Under the pieces are notes generated by a model, which was not told where the DNA came from, made no database searches, and saw only the letters and a list, made by a program, of their open reading frames with translations. This document shows, piece after piece, positions 58,479 through 64,000 of a stretch of DNA of 64,000 bases. The translations under genes and the position numbers were made by a program. Origin of the DNA: Kiritimatiellia bacterium (GTDB lineage: Bacteria > Verrucomicrobiota > Kiritimatiellia > UBA8416 > YA12-FULL-48-11). Location of the stretch: contig JAQUPZ010000001.1 of NCBI GenBank assembly GCA_028716365.1, positions 124,001 through 188,000 of the forward strand, in the 5' to 3' direction. The number at the start of each line of letters is the position of its first letter. Positions within the stretch are counted from its first letter, which is position 1.

Positions 58479-60056
58479 ATGATGAGCGAGAAAATATTAC
58501 GAATGTCTGTAATTCTTTGTCTTTTGATGGCTGGTTCAGAACAATGTGTGGAGGCCGAAGAATCCATACCGGACCTTTCGGCTTATATCCTGACGCCGCC
58601 GGCGAAACCCGAGCCGCGGATAAACGGAGCGAAAGTATTCGGCGTGAGGCCGGGGAGCCCGATCCTTTACACGATTGCGGCAACGGGGAACAAGCCGATG
58701 AAATTCTCGGTCAAGGACCTGCCGAGCGGTGCAAAACTCGATCCAGTGAATGGTCGCATCAGCGGCGCGATTGCGAAACGCGGCACATACCGCATGATGC
58801 TGAAAGCCGAAAACTCGCTTGGCAGTGCCGAACGCGAACTGAAGATTGTTGTGGGCGATGATACTTGTCTGACGCCGTTGCTTGGTTGCAACACATGGGG
58901 CGGCTGGGGTTCAAAGGTTGCTGATGCCAACCTGCGTGCAGCCGCAGAGGCGATGGTGCGGCTCGATCTTATCAATCACGGCTGGCAGTACATCAACATT
59001 GATGACGGCTGGCAGGGGAAGCGCGGCGGCAAATATAATGCGATCCAGCCCAACGAGAAATTTCCTGACATGAAAGCGCTGTGTGATTATATCCACAGCC
59101 TCGGTCTGAAGGCCGGGATTTACTCAACACCCTGGGTTACCAGTTATGCGGGATTCGTCGGCGGATCGAGCGATGACCCACAGGGCTCATGGACGAAACC
59201 CGCAAAGCCAAGAGATGGCTGGCATTACGGCAAACATTTCTTCGAAAAGAACGACGCGCAGCAGTGGGCCGAGTGGGGGTTCGATTACGCAAAATATGAT
59301 TCAAGTATCACAAGCGTGGAAATAACCCGCCGGTTTGCCGACGCACTGGCTGCATGTAACCGTGACATTGTTTATGAGCTTTCCAATGAAGTACCGCTGA
59401 AACTGGCCGAATGCATCAGTATTGCGCAGCTTACCCGGACGACAGGTGATCTTGTCGATTTCTGGGACCGTTCCCAGATGGATGAGAATCTCAGGAAATG
59501 GGCTGAAGGTGTTCGAGAGGTATGGATTAAGCAGGATGCTTTCGCACCCTTCCAGAAACCCGGACATTGGAATCATGCGTGCAATTTGCGTATTGGCCTG
59601 CTTGGCGGCTGGCGCGACAAGCCGCTCACGCCGTCGCATCTTACCGTTAACGAACAATATTCGCATGTCAGTCTCTGGTGTCTGTGGGGTTCGCCGATGA
59701 TCATTGGAACACCAATCGAACGGCTGGACAAATTTACTTTGAGTCTGCTCTCGAACGACGATGTTCTCGATGTGAACCAGGATCCTCTCGGAAAACAGGC
59801 CTGCCGGCAGGTTCTTGCTGATGGCGGCGAGGTGCTTGTGAAGGAATTGGAAGATGGTTCCAGGGCGGCTGGGCTGTTCAACCCGGGTCCGAAAGAGCTG
59901 ACTGTAACTGTGAAATGGACGGACATTGGACTGAAAGAAAAACAGAAAGTGCGCGACCTGTGGCGCCAGAAGGACCTGGGTGAGTTTGCCGAAAGTTTCA
60001 GTACGGCTGTACCGTCGCACGGCGTGGTCATGGTCAGGCTTACCGGTGCAAAATAA
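58479..60056 (+). CDS. GH27 alpha-galactosidase-like with N-terminal putative Ig domain
   Basis: LLGCNTWGGWGS, WQYINIDDGWQGKRGG, GFDYAKYDS; N-terminal SVKDLPSGAKLDPVNGRISGAIAKRGTY He_PIG-like. Confidence 0.9.
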   Translation: MMSEKILRMSVILCLLMAGSEQCVEAEESIPDLSAYILTPPAKPEPRINGAKVFGVRPGSPILYTIAATGNKPMKFSVKDLPSGAKLDPVNGRISGAIAKRGTYRMMLKAENSLGSAERELKIVVGDDTCLTPLLGCNTWGGWGSKVADANLRAAAEAMVRLDLINHGWQYINIDDGWQGKRGGKYNAIQPNEKFPDMKALCDYIHSLGLKAGIYSTPWVTSYAGFVGGSSDDPQGSWTKPAKPRDGWHYGKHFFEKNDAQQWAEWGFDYAKYDSSITSVEITRRFADALAACNRDIVYELSNEVPLKLAECISIAQLTRTTGDLVDFWDRSQMDENLRKWAEGVREVWIKQDAFAPFQKPGHWNHACNLRIGLLGGWRDKPLTPSHLTVNEQYSHVSLWCLWGSPMIIGTPIERLDKFTLSLLSNDDVLDVNQDPLGKQACRQVLADGGEVLVKELEDGSRAAGLFNPGPKELTVTVKWTDIGLKEKQKVRDLWRQKDLGEFAESFSTAVPSHGVVMVRLTGAK

Positions 60057-60109
60057 AATTTGATAATCAAAAGCAAGGTTGAGAAGAGAAAATAATAAGG
60101 AGTCGAGTC

Positions 60110-60883
60110 ATGCGTTTTGAAAAAAAGGTTGTTTTGGTTACGGGTGCCAGTCGCAATACCGGTGTGGAGATTGCCGCTGCTTTCGCAAAAGAAGGCGCAA
60201 CGGTACTGGTTAACGGTACAACAGCGGAAGGGGTACATAAGGCAGTAAAGGAGCTGGAGTCACGCGGATTGCGCGGATTTATTGAGGCACCCGCCGATAT
60301 CGGTAATCCGGCATCGGTTGATACACTATTTGCCATGATCCGGCAGAAAGCAGGTAGACTCGATGTGTTGGTCAACAATGCTGTTCTGCAGGGGATTGGT
60401 CCTTCATTCGAGGATACACCGTTGGACCTGTTTGAGAAAGTCATCAGGGTGAATCTCGTTGGCGCGTTTCATGTGGCGCGCGAAGCAGCAAAGATAATGA
60501 TCGCGCAGGGCGGCGGTACAATTGTCAACGTAGGATCTAATGTTTCGACCCGCGCGATCCGTAAACGAAGCGCTTATGTAGCCAGCAAAGGTGGGATTGA
60601 TGGCCTGACTCTTGCCATGGCTCTTGATCTTGGCCCGAAGAAGATACGGGTGAATACGGTCTCGCCCGGTTATATTCATACTGAGCGCTGGGATTCTCTT
60701 TCCGAGGGTGATACGATCAGACGCAGAAAAAATGTTCCGTTGGGGAAAGAAGCCAGTGGTGCGGAAATTGCCGCGGCGATTCTGTTCATGGCATCCGACG
60801 AGGCATCCAGTGTACACGGAGCAAGGCTTGTAGTGGATGGAGGATGCTCGGCGCAGCATATGCCGTATGATGTAGATGTGTGA
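60110..60883 (+). CDS. Short-chain dehydrogenase/reductase
   Basis: VLVTGASRNTGVEIAAAFAKEGA, NNAVLQG, YVASKGGIDGLTLAMALDLG, GARLVVDGG. Confidence 0.92.
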   Translation: MRFEKKVVLVTGASRNTGVEIAAAFAKEGATVLVNGTTAEGVHKAVKELESRGLRGFIEAPADIGNPASVDTLFAMIRQKAGRLDVLVNNAVLQGIGPSFEDTPLDLFEKVIRVNLVGAFHVAREAAKIMIAQGGGTIVNVGSNVSTRAIRKRSAYVASKGGIDGLTLAMALDLGPKKIRVNTVSPGYIHTERWDSLSEGDTIRRRKNVPLGKEASGAEIAAAILFMASDEASSVHGARLVVDGGCSAQHMPYDVDV

Positions 60884-62190
60884 GTTATTCTATGAATGAC
60901 AAACCCGATCAGGTAATACACGGGAAGGCATTTCATCCTTCGTATAAGTGGGAATTACTGGCATTACTGTTCTTTACTTTCTTTCTGCATCAGGGAGACA
61001 GGGCAATTTTTGGCGTGGTTCTTTCGTCAATCAAGACCGACCTGCATCTTACCGATGCGCAACTCGGGCTTGTGGGCTCTGCTCTCTTTTTCACGCTGGC
61101 GCTGCTGGTACCGGTGGCGGGCTACCTTGGCGATATATGGAGCCGCAAGCGGATTATTACTGTCAGCCTGATGTTCTGGAGCGCGGCTACAATGGTTACC
61201 GGCGCGGCCCGCGGGCTGATCAGTTTGATTCTTTTCCGTAGTATTGCCACGGCTGGAGGAGAATCATTTTATGCGCCTTCCGCGTATTCGCTTATTGCTG
61301 TATTCCACAAGAAGACCCGCGCCTTCGCGCTGGCCATACACCAGTCATCGCTCTATGTCGGAGTGATAACGAGCGGCTTTCTTGGTGGTTACATTGCCGA
61401 GAGGTGGGGATGGAGATCCGCCTTCTATGTTTTCGGCTTTGTCGGAATTTTACTCGGGATAATACTGATGATACGGCTCAAGGATGCACCGCGCGATAAT
61501 TCCGACAGCAGGGGCCGGGTCGGATTGAGGGAAGCTTTTGGTGTGGTGTTTCGTACTAAAACAGCATGGCTGTTGACGACCGGGTTTGTGGCCATTGTCT
61601 TCGTGAACAATGCGTATATCGTATGGGCTCCGAACTTTGTACAGCAGAAATTCAATCTCTCCCTGACGGTGGCCGGCGGATATTCAATGCTCTACCATCA
61701 CATAGCTGCGATGATTGGTGTCCTGATCGGGGGACGTTTGTCGGATGCAATGGTTATTTCACGACGCCAGTTCCGCCTGCAGCTTCAGACTGTATCCATG
61801 TTACTGGGTGCTCCGATGATATTTCTAATGGGATATTCCAGCACGCTTGCGGCCACGTGGGTAACCATGGCGGCAATGGGATTTTTCCGCGGCCTTTACG
61901 AGGCTAATACGCATGCGTCGTTGTTTGACGTGATCGAGCCGCGTTACCGCGCTTCCGCAGTGGGTGTTATGACGACGATCGGGTTTCTTGCCGGGTCAGC
62001 CTCGCCGCTGTTGATGGGATACTGTCGTCGGGCTTTCGGAGAGGCACAGGGATTATCATACGGCTTCTCGGCTCTCTCAATTGCATACCTTATCGGAGGA
62101 ATTGCAGTGCTTGTAGCTTTGAAGTTTACATTCCATCACGATTACTATTCGGAAACGCCTGACAATCAGGCAGGAGTGTCCAAGTCGTGA
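60880..62190 (+). CDS. MFS transporter
   Basis: Multiple TM helices; HQGDRAIFGVVLSSIKTDLHLTDAQLGLVGSALFFTLALLVPVAGYLGDIWSRKR. Confidence 0.9.
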   Translation: MSYSMNDKPDQVIHGKAFHPSYKWELLALLFFTFFLHQGDRAIFGVVLSSIKTDLHLTDAQLGLVGSALFFTLALLVPVAGYLGDIWSRKRIITVSLMFWSAATMVTGAARGLISLILFRSIATAGGESFYAPSAYSLIAVFHKKTRAFALAIHQSSLYVGVITSGFLGGYIAERWGWRSAFYVFGFVGILLGIILMIRLKDAPRDNSDSRGRVGLREAFGVVFRTKTAWLLTTGFVAIVFVNNAYIVWAPNFVQQKFNLSLTVAGGYSMLYHHIAAMIGVLIGGRLSDAMVISRRQFRLQLQTVSMLLGAPMIFLMGYSSTLAATWVTMAAMGFFRGLYEANTHASLFDVIEPRYRASAVGVMTTIGFLAGSASPLLMGYCRRAFGEAQGLSYGFSALSIAYLIGGIAVLVALKFTFHHDYYSETPDNQAGVSKS

Positions 62191-62894
62191 AAATTACCTG
62201 GATCGGACAAGGCGGGTACCTGGTTGAACATGACGGACAGCGGCTTGTGATTGATCCGTATCTGAGTGATTCAGTGACAAAAAAATTTGGTTTGCACAGG
62301 CTTGCTCTGCCGGCAATGGCAATCTCAGAATTAAAGCCTGATGTGATATTCATCACCCACGATCATCTTGATCACTTTGATCCTGATACTCTTCAGCCGC
62401 TGATGTTGCAGTCGACCGCATCGTTGCTCGGGCCGCAGAGTGTTATCAATCATGGCCGGCAGATAGGATTCGATGAGAAACGGCTGGTTCTGGTGAAAGT
62501 AGGAAAATCAACGCGTTTTAGCGGATTTATTTTCACGCCGACACCTGCGATGCACAGCGATGAGTTTTCTGTGGGATTGCTTCTCGAGGCTGATGGCAGG
62601 CGGCTATATTTCAGTGGCGACACGCTGTACGATCCTGATCTTGTTAAGCGGGTTTGTACATTGACCAGTAAACCATTGAATGCCGCTTTTGTCTGCATGA
62701 ACGGCCGACTTAACAACATGAACATAACAGAAGCGGCCGAGTTTGTTGTACAATTAAAGCCGGAAATAGCAGTTCCCATGCATTACGGCATGTTTGCCGA
62801 AAATACTGCTGACCCCAACAGCTTTGCCGATGCTTGTAATGCAAAAGGCGTACCGACATTAATTTTAGAAATAGGAGGATCAACAGAGATATGA
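62187..62894 (+). CDS. Metallo-beta-lactamase-fold hydrolase (UlaG-like)
   Basis: ITWIGQGGYLVEHDGQRLVIDPYL, FITHDHLDHFDPDTL, YFSGDTLYDP, AVPMHYGMFAEN. Confidence 0.87.
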   Translation: MKITWIGQGGYLVEHDGQRLVIDPYLSDSVTKKFGLHRLALPAMAISELKPDVIFITHDHLDHFDPDTLQPLMLQSTASLLGPQSVINHGRQIGFDEKRLVLVKVGKSTRFSGFIFTPTPAMHSDEFSVGLLLEADGRRLYFSGDTLYDPDLVKRVCTLTSKPLNAAFVCMNGRLNNMNITEAAEFVVQLKPEIAVPMHYGMFAENTADPNSFADACNAKGVPTLILEIGGSTEI

Positions 62895-64000
62895 AAATTA
62901 CTGCTATCAAAACGTTCATCTGTCACGTTTATCGTACCAACTGGGTGTTTGTGAAAGTCCTGACCGATGTGCCCGGCCTTTATGGTGTGGGTGAGGCCAC
63001 GCTGGAATACCGCGAGTTGACAGTTGCCCAGGCATGCCGGGAAATTGAACGCGATCTCAAGGGAAAAGATCCGTCTGATATTGAAGCCATCTGGCACGAC
63101 AGTTTCCGTGATGCCTATTTCCGCGGTGGACCGGTGCTGATGAGTGCCATTTCTGCCATTGATATGGCGCTCTGGGATATCCAGGGAAAACATTTTGGTG
63201 TGCCGGTCTACCGCCTTATTGGAGGCAAGGTTCGCGACAAGGTTCTGTGCTACGCAAATGGCTGGTTTGCCGGGGCCAAAACGCCGGAACAATTTGCGGA
63301 AAAAGCGAAGAAAGCGCTGAAGATCGGATTTCAGGCACTCAAGTGGGATCCGTTCGGTTCCTCGTACAGGACGATTGAACCTAAACAGTTTCGCGAAGCG
63401 ATCAAGTGCGTGGAAAAGGTGTATGAGGCCACGCATGGCAAGGGTGACCTGATTATCGAGGGACATGGCAGGCTGGATTTGCCGACCGCTCTCAGGGTTG
63501 CGCATGCCCTTGAGGATTTTGACATTCTTTGGCTGGAAGAACCGCTTATACCTGACAGCCTTGAGGCTCTTGCTGAACTCAAAAAACGCGTCAAGGTTCC
63601 TATAGCCTGTGGCGAACGATTGTACAACCGCTGGCAGTTCCGCAGTCTGCTTGAACTGCGTGCTGCTGATTACATTCAGCCGGACGTTTCACATGCAGGC
63701 GGAATTACCGAACTCAAAAAAATAGCCGCCATGGTTGAAACCCATTACATTCCAATCTGCCCGCATAATCCGAGCGGACCGGTGGCTAATGCCGCCACAT
63801 TGCAACTGGCTGCCAACCTCACGAATTTCTACCTGCTTGAAACCATGAGCAGTGATGTTGCCTGGCGCAAAGATGTGTGTACGGAGAAGGTACAGATCAA
63901 CAACGGTTTTATGCAGATTCCGGATGCGCCCGGTCTCGGGGTTGATATTTGTGAAAAAGCAATTGCCAAACATCCATACCAGCCGACCTCACTGCGCCAT
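62891..64000 (+). CDS. Mandelate racemase/muconate lactonizing enzyme (galactonate dehydratase-like), truncated by window end
   Basis: ATGA overlap with previous gene; open to window end; AISAIDMALWDIQGKHFGVPVYRLIGG, GHGRLDLPTALRVAHALEDFDILWLEEPL. Confidence 0.9.
   Translation, partial: MKITAIKTFICHVYRTNWVFVKVLTDVPGLYGVGEATLEYRELTVAQACREIERDLKGKDPSDIEAIWHDSFRDAYFRGGPVLMSAISAIDMALWDIQGKHFGVPVYRLIGGKVRDKVLCYANGWFAGAKTPEQFAEKAKKALKIGFQALKWDPFGSSYRTIEPKQFREAIKCVEKVYEATHGKGDLIIEGHGRLDLPTALRVAHALEDFDILWLEEPLIPDSLEALAELKKRVKVPIACGERLYNRWQFRSLLELRAADYIQPDVSHAGGITELKKIAAMVETHYIPICPHNPSGPVANAATLQLAANLTNFYLLETMSSDVAWRKDVCTEKVQINNGFMQIPDAPGLGVDICEKAIAKHPYQPTSLRH

Noticed and set aside
1-64000. CRISPR arrays, tRNA/rRNA genes, prophage or transposase genes
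   Set aside because: Looked for regularly spaced direct repeats, tRNA-like cloverleaf segments and transposase/integrase-like ORFs; none recognised by eye. A tool run (tRNAscan-SE, minced, ISEScan) would be needed to exclude them.

Overview
This 64 kb window looks like a chromosomal segment of a PVC-type bacterium (Lentisphaerota, Kiritimatiellota or Verrucomicrobiota). That lineage is inferred from the protein families, not from a marker gene. The left ~12 kb is mostly housekeeping: the C-terminus of a CdaA-type diadenylate cyclase, YbbR/CdaR, FtsK, a RodZ-like HTH protein, RimO, D-aminoacylase, MFS, alanine racemase, PlsC and STAS. From ~12.7 kb onward it is an accessory carbohydrate region. 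It has three DUF4838 proteins plus a decayed DUF4838 tail, GH42-like, GH29, GH16, GH27 and DUF6067-like enzymes, esterases, a sialidase-like protein, PQQ/BamB-like propellers (one with an embedded methyltransferase), sugar isomerase/epimerase and Gfo/Idh proteins, three AraC-type regulators, FecR, beta-helix and GW-repeat surface proteins, and a terminal GH16-GH27-SDR-MFS-MBL-enolase operon. Nine proteins carry Tat-like twin-arginine N-termini. Several non-coding elements are visible: two related ~40-170 bp hairpin repeats with a conserved loop and divergent stems, other dispersed palindromes, paired TTGCGCAA sites, and a shared promoter-like motif. No tRNA, rRNA, CRISPR array, transposase, SusC/SusD or sulfatase was recognised. 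All calls come from reading the sequence and supplied ORFs without database searches.
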